Shown here in pieces: positions 56,019-64,000 of a DNA stretch of 64,000 nt (position 1 is its first letter; the number at the start of each line of letters is the position of its first letter). Under the pieces are notes generated by a model. That model was not told the DNA's origin. It made no database searches and worked only from the letters and a program-made list of their open reading frames with translations. Position numbers and translations under genes: made by a program. This DNA comes from Paracoccaceae bacterium (GTDB lineage: Bacteria > Pseudomonadota > Alphaproteobacteria > Rhodobacterales > Rhodobacteraceae). Location of the stretch: assembly GCA_033344815.1 (NCBI GenBank), contig JAWPMR010000001.1:4884136-4948135 (forward strand), written 5' to 3'.

Positions 56019-57298
56019 TGGCAGAAGCAGCATTGCAGATTAGCCCGACGCAGGCGCGGGTTGAGAGCCTTTCGATGCCGACAACGGGTTGGTCTGTGCC
56101 CGCGCGCAAAGAGGCTTTGGCACGTGTCCATGCCATGGGCCTGCCGGAACGGCGCGATGAATACTGGAAATACACCCGCCCCGAGACGCTGGCACAGGTT
56201 GGCGCGCCGCCAGCGGCACTGTTTGACAACGACGAAGCGCCGGTCTTTGGCGAGATGGACCGGTTGCAGATCGTTTTTGTCGACGGGGTGTTTGATGCTG
56301 AGGCATCTGATGATCTGACGTTGGAAGGCGTGACCATAGATCGCCTGGCCACAGCGCAGAGCGATCTGCATTGGGCCCAGGATCTATACGGCGTGTTGGA
56401 AAAAAATGGCCAGGATCCAGTGCACCGGCCTCTTGCGGCACTGAATACGGCTTTTGCCAGCGATGGCGTGTTGATCCGCGTGACCGGCAAACCTTCAAAA
56501 CCGATCAATCTGTCCTATCATCACAACGCCGAAACCAGCGATGCAATCCTGCATCATGTGATCCGCGTTGAACCGGGTGCGGAGGTGACCATACTGGAAA
56601 ACGGACCGGCGGCCGCGCGTTTCAACAAGGCAATGGAAGTAGACATCGCGGATGGCGCGACGTTTCAGCATGTGCGGGTGCAGGGGCGCGATCACGAACG
56701 CCGCGCCGCGACGCATGTCTTTACGCGGCTGGGGACCGAAAGCACGTTCAAATCCTTTACGCTGACGGCGAATGGGGTGCTGACGCGCAACGAATGCGTG
56801 ATTGAATTGACCGGTGATGATGCGGTGGCCCATGTGGCCGGTGCCTGTGTCGGGGACGGTGATTTCCATCACGATGACACGGTCTTCATCACTCATGATG
56901 CGGTGGGTTGCGAAAGCCGCCAGGTGTTCAAGAAAGTGCTGCGCAATGGCGCTACAGGCGTGTTTCAGGGCAAGATCCTGGTGAAAAAGGATGCGCAGAA
57001 AACCGATGGCTATCAAATCAGCCAGTCCTTGTTGCTGGATGATGACAGCCAGTTTCTGGCCAAACCTGAGCTGGAAATCTATGCTGACGATGTGGTTTGT
57101 TCGCATGGCTCGACATCGGGTGCAATCGACGAGGATGCGTTGTTCTACCTGCGCTCGCGCGGGGTGCCTGCGCCCACCGCGACAGATCTGTTGACCCTTG
57201 CGTTTCTTGCCGAAGCGGTTGAGGAGATCGAAAACGAGGACCTGCGCGAAGAGATCAATGGCCGCCTCGCGGCATGGCTGGAACGGCATCGCAGCTAA
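56018..57298 (+). CDS. sufD: Fe-S assembly protein SufD
   Basis: SufD is the SufB paralogue that completes the SufBCD complex. The 426 residues have the C-terminal beta-helix core with CSHGSTSGAIDEDALFYLRS and the conserved histidine region. Its start and stop each share one base with the neighbours in TAATG junctions, so sufC, sufD and the next gene are closely coupled. Confidence 0.94.
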   Translation: MAEAALQISPTQARVESLSMPTTGWSVPARKEALARVHAMGLPERRDEYWKYTRPETLAQVGAPPAALFDNDEAPVFGEMDRLQIVFVDGVFDAEASDDLTLEGVTIDRLATAQSDLHWAQDLYGVLEKNGQDPVHRPLAALNTAFASDGVLIRVTGKPSKPINLSYHHNAETSDAILHHVIRVEPGAEVTILENGPAAARFNKAMEVDIADGATFQHVRVQGRDHERRAATHVFTRLGTESTFKSFTLTANGVLTRNECVIELTGDDAVAHVAGACVGDGDFHHDDTVFITHDAVGCESRQVFKKVLRNGATGVFQGKILVKKDAQKTDGYQISQSLLLDDDSQFLAKPELEIYADDVVCSHGSTSGAIDEDALFYLRSRGVPAPTATDLLTLAFLAEAVEEIENEDLREEINGRLAAWLERHRS

Positions 57299-57783
57299 TG
57301 GCGGTCACGCGCAACATAAGAGCAACCTACCGCAACCCGGGCAAAGTCATGCGCGGGTTGTTGTCGCTTGGCCCGCGCGAGGACCGTGCTCTGGCCTATC
57401 TGATGGCGGGGTGTTTTATTGTGTTCATCTCGCAAATGCCCAAGCTGGCGCGCGAGGCGCATATTGAAGGGACGGAATTGAACATGTTGCTGGGGGCCTC
57501 TCTCATGGCCTGGGTCTTTATCGCGCCCCTGTTGCTCTATTTCCTGGCGGCATTGTCGCATCTGTTGGCAAAGCTTTTTCGCGGGCAGGGCAGCTATTAT
57601 GGCGCGCGGCTTGCGTTATTCTGGGCCTTGCTGGCATCATCCCCATTGATGCTGTTAAACGGCCTTGTCGCGGGATTCATAGGGCCCGGGCTGGAGCTGC
57701 AGATCGTGGGGCTTGTTTGGTTCACCCTATTTTGTTGGTTTTGGATCGGCGGTTTGATTGCCGCAGAAAGGACGCCCGCGTGA
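57298..57783 (+). CDS. YIP1-family membrane protein, first of pair
   Basis: This 161-residue protein has about four membrane helices (for example AYLMAGCFIVFISQMP, LMAWVFIAPLLLYFLAALS, GLVWFTLFCWFWIGGLIAA). It resembles YIP1-type domains, small helical membrane proteins named for eukaryotic trafficking factors. Its start shares a base with the sufD stop. It is one of two such genes placed between sufD and sufS. A role in Fe-S assembly is untested. Confidence 0.75.
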   Translation: MAVTRNIRATYRNPGKVMRGLLSLGPREDRALAYLMAGCFIVFISQMPKLAREAHIEGTELNMLLGASLMAWVFIAPLLLYFLAALSHLLAKLFRGQGSYYGARLALFWALLASSPLMLLNGLVAGFIGPGLELQIVGLVWFTLFCWFWIGGLIAAERTPA

Positions 57784-58373
57784 GCATGGCGGTGGATTGG
57801 CCGCAACTGGCCCTGCAAACCCTGCGTGATCCCAAAGCCGCTGGTGCGCGGATCATGAGTTGGCAGATTGAACGCAACACTCTGTGGATGATTGCCGCAC
57901 TTGTGATCGCCTGCAGCACATTCGTATCCTATGCGTCCCATCTTATTACGCCGGTGCCAGAACCATATGGTTCCTTGGTGGAACAACCGCTGCGGCTGTT
58001 TGCCATCATGACCGGCGTTTTCCTCGTGTCTGTTTACATGCTGTTTTGGGTCGGGCGTTCGCTGGGCGGAACCGGTGAGATGGATGATTTGCTGGCCCTT
58101 CTGGTCTGGCTGCAAATCCTGCGCGCCTTTGCGCAGGTCATCATTCTGGTCACCGTTTTGGTGGCACCTTTCCTGGCCGCCTTTCTGGTTTTGTTCATTT
58201 TGATCGCCACACTCTGGATTTTCCTGAATTTCACGAGCGTCGGATTGCAATTGAATTCGCTGACGCGTGCGACAATGGTATGCCTTGTCACGCTGTTTGC
58301 GATTGTCTTTGTTATTGCTTTGATCGGCCCGATGGTTGGCCTCAACCCTTTGGGAGTGCCCGCAAATGTATGA
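57780..58373 (+). CDS. YIP1-family membrane protein, second of pair
   Basis: This 197-residue protein has about five membrane helices (TLWMIAALVIACSTFVSYAS, LFAIMTGVFLVSVYMLFWVG, and two later blocks). A GTG at 57780 overlaps the previous stop (GTGA); an ATG at 57786 is the alternative. It overlaps sufS by 8 bp. With the preceding gene it forms a conserved-looking pair buried in the suf operon. Confidence 0.75.
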   Translation: MSMAVDWPQLALQTLRDPKAAGARIMSWQIERNTLWMIAALVIACSTFVSYASHLITPVPEPYGSLVEQPLRLFAIMTGVFLVSVYMLFWVGRSLGGTGEMDDLLALLVWLQILRAFAQVIILVTVLVAPFLAAFLVLFILIATLWIFLNFTSVGLQLNSLTRATMVCLVTLFAIVFVIALIGPMVGLNPLGVPANV

Positions 58374-59586
58374 TGTCGACCAGATACGGCGCGAGTTTCC
58401 AATCCTGAGTCGGGAAGTAAACGGTAAGCCGCTGGTTTATCTGGACAACGGGGCCTCTGCACAAAAGCCGCAGGTGGTGATTGACGCGATCACCAATGCC
58501 TATGCCAATGAATATGCAAACGTGCATCGTGGGTTACATTTCCTGTCGAATCTGGCGACGGAAAAATATGAATCCGTGCGCGGTGTCATTGCGAAATTCC
58601 TGAACGCCGGGTCCGAGGACGAAATCGTGCTCAATTCAGGCACCACCGAGGGCATCAACATGGTCGCCTATGGCTGGGCGATGACACGGATGCAAGCGGG
58701 TGACGAAATCATTCTCAGCGTGATGGAGCATCATGCCAACATCGTGCCGTGGCATTTCCTGCGCGAACGGCAGGGCGTGGTGATCAAATGGGTAGACGTG
58801 GACAGCACCGGGTATCTTGATCCACAGGCCGTGATTGATGCCATTGGGCCAAAAACAAAACTGATCGCAATATCCCATCTTTCCAATGTGTTGGGGACGC
58901 GTGTCGATGTGAAGTCGATTACGGCGGCGGCGCATGAACGGGGTGTGGCGGTGCTGGTGGATGGCAGTCAATCCGCAGTGCATCATCCGGTGGATGTCGC
59001 TGACATTGGATGTGATTTCTACGCGATCACCGGGCACAAGCTTTATGGGCCATCAGGGTCTGGCGCGATCTATGTCAAATCCGAGCGCATGGCGGAAATG
59101 CGCCCCTTTATCGGCGGCGGCGACATGATCAAGGAGGTTACCAAAGACACGGTGACGTATAATGATCCCCCGATGATGTTCGAGGCCGGGACGCCGGGGA
59201 TCGTCCAGACCATCGGTCTGGGCGTGGCACTAGAGTATATGATGGGCCTGGGGATGGAGAACATCTCTGCTCATGAGGATCGGTTGCGGGACTATACGGT
59301 TCAAAAGCTGAGCGGCCTCAATTGGTTACAGGTACAGGGGACGACGCCGGACAAGGCGGCGATCTTCAGCTTCACGATGAATGGTGCAGCGCACGCACAT
59401 GATATTTCGACCATTCTGGATAAGAAAGGCGTGGCCGTGCGGGCAGGGCAGCATTGTGTGGGGCCGTTGATGGCACATATGGGGATCACGGCAAGTTGCC
59501 GGGCTTCCTTTGGGCTTTACAACACCGAGGCTGAGGTTGACGTGCTGGTGGATGCGCTTGAGCTGGCGCATGAGCTCTTTGCCTAA
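58366..59586 (+). CDS. sufS: Cysteine desulfurase SufS
   Basis: SufS is the class II desulfurase of the SUF system and normally hands persulfide sulfur to SufE or SufU. The 406 residues carry the PLP lysine in ITGHKLYGPSGSG, the active-site cysteine in TASCRASFGLYNT, and RAGQHCVGPLM. The ATG at 58366 lies 8 bp inside the upstream YIP1 gene. No sufE, sufA or sufT gene follows, unlike many suf operons. Confidence 0.95.
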   Translation: MYDVDQIRREFPILSREVNGKPLVYLDNGASAQKPQVVIDAITNAYANEYANVHRGLHFLSNLATEKYESVRGVIAKFLNAGSEDEIVLNSGTTEGINMVAYGWAMTRMQAGDEIILSVMEHHANIVPWHFLRERQGVVIKWVDVDSTGYLDPQAVIDAIGPKTKLIAISHLSNVLGTRVDVKSITAAAHERGVAVLVDGSQSAVHHPVDVADIGCDFYAITGHKLYGPSGSGAIYVKSERMAEMRPFIGGGDMIKEVTKDTVTYNDPPMMFEAGTPGIVQTIGLGVALEYMMGLGMENISAHEDRLRDYTVQKLSGLNWLQVQGTTPDKAAIFSFTMNGAAHAHDISTILDKKGVAVRAGQHCVGPLMAHMGITASCRASFGLYNTEAEVDVLVDALELAHELFA

Positions 59587-59613
59587 CGGGGCAAATCACG
59601 GTACCGTTGTTCC

Positions 59614-60093
59614 ATGAAAACGACATTTCTTGCAGGTATAACTGCGGCATTGCTGCAAGTCAGTGCGGTCTCCGCAGACATCCAACCCCTTTCCGGCACA
59701 TGGTCCGGCTCGGTCGCTTTTGACGGGCAAACCGGATGTCCGCCTGAAATGATGGCGCAGATGCAATCGGGGCAGCAGGGCTATTCCGGCGAGGCCTTGA
59801 ATTTTCCGCAGCCCTTCGATCCTGTGGCGCTTGAGGGGAATGACGCTAATTTTATGTGGACCAAAATCACCGAGAACGTGTGGGAGGGTGTTTTCAGCGA
59901 CATTCAGGCCACGCCATTTGGAACCCTGAGCGTCGTTTCCAAGTCCATCGTTGTGATCATCGCTCCCGAAAAGATCAATCAGGTCGCGGAACTCAGCGTC
60001 GACCTGCCTTTGGGATTGGCTCAGCAACTGGGAATGGCTGGCACCACCTGTTTTGTCGGCAGCACAGTGTATCACACCCGTATCGGTCCATGA
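59614..60093 (+). CDS. Exported protein of unknown function
   Basis: This 159-residue protein has a signal peptide (MKTTFLAGITAALLQVSAVSA) and a cysteine pair in the mature part (TGCPPEMM, TTCFVG) that could form a disulfide. It follows sufS by 27 bp and may belong to the same transcript, although a periplasmic protein has no clear place in Fe-S assembly. I do not recognise the family. Confidence 0.7.
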   Translation: MKTTFLAGITAALLQVSAVSADIQPLSGTWSGSVAFDGQTGCPPEMMAQMQSGQQGYSGEALNFPQPFDPVALEGNDANFMWTKITENVWEGVFSDIQATPFGTLSVVSKSIVVIIAPEKINQVAELSVDLPLGLAQQLGMAGTTCFVGSTVYHTRIGP

Positions 60094-60150
60094 TCAAAGA
60101 CCTGTTTTGCCGTTGCGGGGCGTAGTTACACCCGCTATACCGCCGTTTAA

Positions 60151-60227
<77 letters not shown>

Positions 60228-60548
60228 TTTTTCATGATAAAACAATTACTTACCGCCCTAGTGGTTTGACGATCGAGTGCTTACGCGGGAAACTTGCGTA
60301 AGCAAACAGCCAAAATCATCACCTTAAAGGGGCATTACTGCCTTGCAATTGCACTCAGTCGTTCAACCGACGCGAGCCCAATGCCGATGGTGTCGGTGAT
60401 CCCAGGCGTTAATGGGTCAAATATTCCGGATGCCATAAGGGAAGTCGGTCGCGACCTCGATCCAGTGCCAGCCTTCGGCCCGGATGGTCTTATGGTGCTG
60501 CCCCACTGAAGTGTTCGGCCCCTATGGTTAGGAATCGGAGGGTCAAAG
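60228..60548. other. Stretch between tRNA-Arg and the IS remnant
   Basis: No intact gene. The minus strand carries a possible fragment of a parB-like plasmid gene (60417-60492). The rest is unrecognised and includes a GCTTACGC...GCGTAAGC inverted pair near 60280-60303. Confidence 0.45.
60417..60492 (-). pseudogene. Possible parB-like gene fragment
   Basis: Read on the minus strand, this stretch gives KTIRAEGWHWIEVATDFPYG and then degenerates to a stop. The phrase resembles the segment around RAEGWKWIEV...FPYGH that I recall in ParB/RepB/Spo0J-family proteins of Roseobacter plasmids. Only about 20 residues match, and the IS element appears to cut off the upstream part. Confidence 0.35.
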
Positions 60549-60804
60549 ATGGGAATCGAGCGACACAAGCCGGAAGAGATTGTCAGTAAGTTGCGGCAGG
60601 TTGAGGTGCTGTGCGGCCAAGGGATGGCGCGCGTAGACGCCATCCGACGTGCAGATCACAGAACAGACCTTCTATCGCTAGCCTAAGCAGTATGGTGGGA
60701 TGGGAACCGACCAACTGAAAGAGCTAAAGCGGCTTCAGAAGGAGAATGATCGGCTGCGGCGAGCGGTATCGGACCTGACGCTGGACAAGCTGGTCCTGTC
60801 GTAG
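60549..60804 (+). pseudogene. IS3-family transposase OrfA remnant
   Basis: The frame starts well (MGIERHKPEEIVSKLRQVEV, a helix-turn-helix domain) but shifts before 60670. The second part continues in another frame through YGGMGTDQLKELKRLQKEND, a leucine-zipper region. That frame has stops at 60679 (a TAG where the family has Trp) and at 60802. OrfA is therefore dead through one frameshift and nonsense codons. Confidence 0.8.
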
Positions 60805-60815
60805 GCCGCACGGGG

Positions 60816-61673
60816 AAACGACTGAGCTCTTCACGTCGCCGTGCCTGCATTGACCATGTGCGGAGTCAGCTCCACATCTCGGAGCGTCGTGCTTGTCGTG
60901 TCCTGGGGCAGCCTCGCTCCACACAGAGGCGGGTGCCCGTTGGCCGCGCCGATGAAGATCGTCTGGTGTCTGACATGATCGAGCTGACGCGCCAATATGG
61001 TCGATACGGGTACCGCCGGATCGCGGTTCTGTTGAGAGATGCTGGCTGGCAGATCAACGACAAGCGGGTCGAACGCCTGTGGCGATGTGAAGGGCTCAAA
61101 GTGCCCCTGAAACAGCCAAAGAAAGGACGGCTCTGGCTGAAGGATGGTTCCTGTGTTCGGCTGAGGCCTGAATACCGCAACCATGTCTGGAGCTATGACT
61201 TCGTTCATCATCGGACCGATGATGGGAAAGCGTTCCGGACGCTCAACATCCTGGATGAACACAGACGGGAGTGCCTCGCGATCCGAGTGAAGAGGAGGCT
61301 GAACTCGACCGAGGGTATCGACGCGCTGACCGACTTGTTCATTCTGCGCGGTGTCCCTGCCTACATCCGGTCAGACAACGGCCCAGAGTTCATCGCTCAG
61401 GCCGTTCGAGAATGAATCTCAGCAGTCCGTGCCAAGACCGCCTACATCGGGTCCGGCTCGCCCTGGGAGAACCGGTATTGTGAAAGCTTCAATGCAAGGC
61501 TTCGGGATGAACTGCTGAACGGAGAGGTCTTCTACTCGCTAAGGGAGGCGCAAATCCTGATCGAACAATGGAGGAAACACTACAACACCAAACGACAACA
61601 TAGGGCCCCAGGCTACCGCCCACCGGCTCCGGAAACCATCATCCCGATGAAACCCAGGCCAATCATGCACTAA
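60816..61673 (+). pseudogene. IS3-family transposase OrfB remnant
   Basis: This DDE integrase-type protein reads RRRACIDHVRSQLHISERRA at its start, the first catalytic Asp in WSYDFVHHRTDDG, the second in RSDNGPEF, and the glutamate region in ENRYCESFNARLRDELLNGE. A TGA at 61413-61415 interrupts it where relatives have Trp (VRE-stop-ISAVRAKTAYI). The frame resumes to a natural end at HYNTKRQHRAPGYRPPAPET...MH. The gene was lost recently enough that the rest is readable. Confidence 0.85.
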
Positions 61674-61707
61674 CATTCAAAGTGAACCAACCAAGTGGCG
61701 CTGATCA

Positions 61708-62007
61708 GCATAGCAAAGGGGACGCACTTTGTTACTTAACAGAAAGTGCCTGCGCCTAACCTTCAACCGTCAATTTCATGACCTCTGTTACTACGGGTCT
61801 TTTGCTGTTTGCAGGTGCCGTCCCGCTCAGCCCCATTTCGATTGATAACCCCGACCGATACCGTTCACGGGACAAGGGGTTCTGCACCCTCATCCCGAAT
61901 TTTACTTGTTTGATCGCCAATGCTCGTTTATGAGCGTAAGGAAGCGTTTGTGAACGCTTTTGATGGATTTGATTCTTGCAATACTGCGGAGCGCTTTAAG
62001 ATTGAAT
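61708..62007. other. Leader region of the DeoR-ABC operon
   Basis: No convincing gene. The right end contains the paired operator-like motifs at 61922-61959. A 45-codon minus-strand frame (61756-61893) is open but lacks support. Confidence 0.5.
61922..61959. promoter_or_regulatory. Paired operator-like motifs of the DeoR operon
   Basis: GCTCGTTTATGAGC (61922-61935) and AAGCGTTTGTGAACGCTT (61942-61959) are both palindromic and share the core CGTTTRTGA, repeated at 20-bp spacing (61925 and 61945). Two helical turns between like half-sites suits a multimeric DeoR/GlpR repressor acting on its own operon. Confidence 0.5.
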
Positions 62008-62787
62008 ATGTCCGACAATTTTGAGCTTGCAGCGGTCAGGCGTGAGAAAATCGTTGACCTGGTGGTTTTGCGAGGTGCGATGACTTTGCGCGATCTTTGC
62101 GATCATTTCAGCGTGTCCAACGCAACAATGCGTCGGGACTTGCAGGCACTGGATGGCGAAGGCCGTGTCGAGCGCACACATGGCGGCGTCATGAAAATTA
62201 CCAGTGTTCTGGGAGACCTGCCCAACGATCAACGCAAGGTAGTGGGCGCTGAGGAAAAAAGGCGAATTGGCCTCGCGGCCATCAACTTGCTCAACGGCGA
62301 TGAAGTGGTATTTTTGGATGCAGGTACGACAGCCCACGCCGTTGCCGTCCAAGCCAACAAAAAGCCCAATTGCACCTATGTTACGACTTCTTTGGGTATT
62401 GCCAAAAAACTGCAATCCTTGGGCATTACTGATTTCTACCTCATCGGTGGGGCATACGAACCGATAAACGATTCCTTTGCTGGCACGCTGGCTATTGAGG
62501 CGTTGCGATCCTTGTCCTTTGATGTCGCATTTATCTGTTGCTCTGCGATTGATCTAAAGAACCAGTCGATAAGCGTTGCCAGTGAGGCCTATAGTCAGGT
62601 TCAAAAAGAAGTCCTGTCCAACTCCAGAACGAAACTGGTGATAGCGGATGGCAGCAAGTTCAAACCCAGCGCTTTCATGAGGACGGCAACGTTCTCGCAG
62701 ATTTCCGGTATCATCACCAACGGTGACGCAAATGAAGCTGACTTGGACCTGATCCGGAAATCCAACCTCGAACTGGTGCTGTCATGA
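62008..62787 (+). CDS. DeoR/GlpR-family transcriptional regulator
   Basis: This 259-residue sugar-phosphate-responsive repressor has an N-terminal DeoR winged helix (RREKIVDLVVLRGAMTLRDL, then VSNATMRRDLQALDGEGRV) and a C-terminal DeoRC sensor with FLDAGTTAHAVA and KLVIADGSKFKPSAF. The ATG at 62008 aligns with the family. The frame opens 16 codons earlier, inside the operator-like array. Its stop overlaps the ATPase start by 4 bp (ATGA). It probably senses a phosphorylated product of the transported substrate. Confidence 0.85.
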   Translation: MSDNFELAAVRREKIVDLVVLRGAMTLRDLCDHFSVSNATMRRDLQALDGEGRVERTHGGVMKITSVLGDLPNDQRKVVGAEEKRRIGLAAINLLNGDEVVFLDAGTTAHAVAVQANKKPNCTYVTTSLGIAKKLQSLGITDFYLIGGAYEPINDSFAGTLAIEALRSLSFDVAFICCSAIDLKNQSISVASEAYSQVQKEVLSNSRTKLVIADGSKFKPSAFMRTATFSQISGIITNGDANEADLDLIRKSNLELVLS

Positions 62788-63845
62788 CTGCTGCGGGGGT
62801 ATCGTTGGAAGTACGTAACCTTCAGAAAACCTGGGGGGCCACAAAGGTTCTTCTGGGCGTTGATTTCAGCATCCACGCAGGTGGATTCCTGACGCTGTTG
62901 GGTCCGTCAGGCTGTGGCAAAAGCACCGCCCTCAAACTGATCTCAGGGCTTGAGAACGTCACGGATGGCCAGATATTACTGGACGGTCAAGACGTTACGG
63001 GAAAAGCCGCAGCCGAACGCAACTTGGGCATGGTGTTTCAAAACTACGCCTTGTTTCCGCATATGAGCGTATCGGAAAACATAATCTACGGCCTCAGAGT
63101 GCGCAAAGTCGCCAAAGCGACACAGCAAGCCTCGTTGGAACGTGTTGCTGAACTGATGGCGCTGAGCAAGCTGCTCGATCGCAAGCCCGCGCAGCTGTCC
63201 GGCGGGCAACAACAACGGGTCGCGCTGGCGCGTGTTCTGGTGTCGGACCGCCCGCTTGTCTTGATGGACGAACCGCTGTCCAATCTGGACGCCAAGCTGC
63301 GCGTGGAAATTCGAAGCGAAATACGTGCTCTGAACAAAAAACTGGGCATTACCGTGCTCTACGTGACCCATGATCAAAGCGAAGCATTGTCCATGTCGGA
63401 TACGGTGGTTTTGATGAGCGAGGGTCAGGCCGCGCAAATCGGATCGCCCCAGGATCTCTATGACCGGCCGGCAAACACATTTGCGGCCAGTTTCATTGGT
63501 ACGCCACCCATGAATTTATTGTCGGCAGAGGATGTAGAACTGCCAGAATGGGTCGCGTCTCACGTCAAGGGGCAGGTCTCTGATGTATTGGTCGGCGTGC
63601 GCCCGGAAACCATGCGGTTAGCACCGAAAGGCGCCGATTTCAGCGCCGCGTGCAAAGTAAACAGTGTTGAGTATGAAGGCAGCGTCTTTCTTGTTCATCT
63701 CAAAACACAATCAGGTGCCAGTTGCATTCTGGCGCATCATGGATCTGACGCGCCATTGCCCGGTGATGATATCACGGTCGGTTGGGACACCACCGCCGCA
63801 CACTTGTTTTCCAGAACGTCAGGACAACGCATTCAGAGCAGCTAA
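62784..63845 (+). CDS. ABC transporter ATPase, UgpC/MalK type
   Basis: This 353-residue ATPase powers a carbohydrate-type importer. It shows Walker A GPSGCGKST, Q-loop VFQNYALFPHMSV, signature LSGGQQQRVALARVL, Walker B VLMDEPLSNLDAKLR and a C-terminal TOBE regulatory domain (GVRPETMRLAPKG). The closest class imports sugars or sn-glycerol 3-phosphate. A binding-protein gene starts 53 bp later, and permeases are expected beyond the window. Confidence 0.92.
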   Translation: MTAAGVSLEVRNLQKTWGATKVLLGVDFSIHAGGFLTLLGPSGCGKSTALKLISGLENVTDGQILLDGQDVTGKAAAERNLGMVFQNYALFPHMSVSENIIYGLRVRKVAKATQQASLERVAELMALSKLLDRKPAQLSGGQQQRVALARVLVSDRPLVLMDEPLSNLDAKLRVEIRSEIRALNKKLGITVLYVTHDQSEALSMSDTVVLMSEGQAAQIGSPQDLYDRPANTFAASFIGTPPMNLLSAEDVELPEWVASHVKGQVSDVLVGVRPETMRLAPKGADFSAACKVNSVEYEGSVFLVHLKTQSGASCILAHHGSDAPLPGDDITVGWDTTAAHLFSRTSGQRIQSS

Positions 63846-63898
63846 TCCAAAAGGCGAGATAACCGCCCAGTCCACAACTCAATCGGGGAGGAGACCCA

Positions 63899-64000
63899 AT
63901 GAAGATTTCTAAATATTTCGCAAGCACTTGCTGCACGGCGGCAATGTTCGCCCTCAGTTCCACAAGCGTTTCGGCGGCAGATCTGGAATTCTATTTTCCT
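63899..64000 (+). CDS. ABC substrate-binding protein, 5' end only
   Basis: The first 34 codons are in the window: a signal peptide (MKISKYFASTCCTAAMFALS, then STSVSAA) followed by DLEFYFP. That opening matches UgpB-like glycerol-3-phosphate or sugar binding proteins (often EFYFPVAVGG). A GGGAGGAGA ribosome site precedes the ATG. It is the likely third gene of the DeoR-ATPase operon. Confidence 0.8.
   Translation, partial: MKISKYFASTCCTAAMFALSSTSVSAADLEFYFP

Larger units (their letters stand above)
60493..61707 (+). mobile_element. Degenerate IS3-family insertion sequence
   Basis: The element holds remnants of orfA and orfB of an IS3-family transposase. The ends are approximate: CCACT-containing sequences near 60493 (TGGTGCTGCCCCACT) and near 61707 (AGTGGCGCTGATCA) look like imperfect terminal inverted repeats. 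Both reading frames carry disabling mutations, so it cannot transpose by itself. No clear target duplication is visible. Confidence 0.8.

Noticed and set aside
61756-61893. 45-codon minus-strand frame in the DeoR leader (MRVQNPLSRERYRSGLS...)
   Set aside because: It is short, has no ribosome site, overlaps the likely promoter region, and its codon use does not look like the neighbours'. It could be a gene scrap, but nothing supports it.

Overview
The window looks like a core-genome segment of a marine alphaproteobacterium of the Rhodobacterales (Roseobacter group). This rests on several signals: an iscR-cysteine desulfurase-sufB-sufC-sufD-sufS operon whose IscR lacks the classical cysteine ligands; an Irr-type palindrome in front of that operon; a GAAC-N7-GAAC SOS box before recA; a TTAA-N7-TTAA CtrA box before cckA; a zwf-pgl-pgi Entner-Doudoroff operon; a DmdB-like acyl-CoA ligase typical of DMSP users; and moderately GC-rich coding sequence with short overlapping gene junctions. 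The species cannot be named from the sequence alone.

Layout. 1-7.1 kb: the 3' end of mfd, an MFS exporter, a FrnE-like thiol oxidoreductase overlapping an acyl-CoA ligase, a divergent XRE-cupin regulator and a peptide-type ABC binding protein. 7.1-9.4 kb: an apparently unannotated small RNA (promoter, two hairpins, T-run), then bdhA and a patatin-like hydrolase. 9.4-18.6 kb: DUF502, the pseudouridine pair psuG-psuK, a divergent DUF4198/HupE pair whose start codons overlap in one CATG, a ThiE-like protein, trmJ, ctaA, an M32 carboxypeptidase and a small conserved protein. 18.6-29.7 kb: gyrA, usg followed by an 11-bp tandem repeat, a radical SAM protein, zwf-pgl-pgi with a candidate CceR operator, a thioesterase, the DmdB-like ligase and a secreted protein. 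29.7-31.1 kb: gene-poor, with tRNA-Gly(CCC). 31.1-38 kb: a methyltransferase overlapping a RamA/RACo-type corrinoid activator, a ureohydrolase, guaB and an RsmB-type methyltransferase. 38-47 kb: cckA, recA, alaS, a DUF1330 protein, typA and an SMR transporter. 47-51 kb: an Lrp regulator, a small DUF6356-like protein, icd with a perfect palindrome upstream, an HD hydrolase, a small unknown and an alpha/beta hydrolase. 51.2-59.6 kb: the suf operon. 59.6-61.7 kb: a secreted protein, tRNA-Arg(CCG), a possible parB-like scrap and a decayed IS3-family element. 61.9-64 kb: a DeoR regulator with an operator-like array, an ABC ATPase and the first 34 codons of a sugar or glycerol-phosphate binding protein.

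How the parts work together. The suf operon builds Fe-S clusters under likely Irr and IscR control and carries three uncharacterised membrane-protein genes plus a YbjQ-family gene between its core genes. zwf-pgl-pgi feeds hexose phosphate into the Entner-Doudoroff route. CckA starts the CtrA phosphorelay, and a CtrA box lies in its own promoter region. The corrinoid activator probably keeps a B12-dependent methyltransferase (encoded elsewhere) active. The right edge is an inducible ABC uptake operon beside a decayed mobile-element scar. Most of the window is ordinary core genome. The least explained items are the small RNA at 7257-7333, the unknown genes inside the suf operon, the phased repeat behind usg and the icd palindrome.
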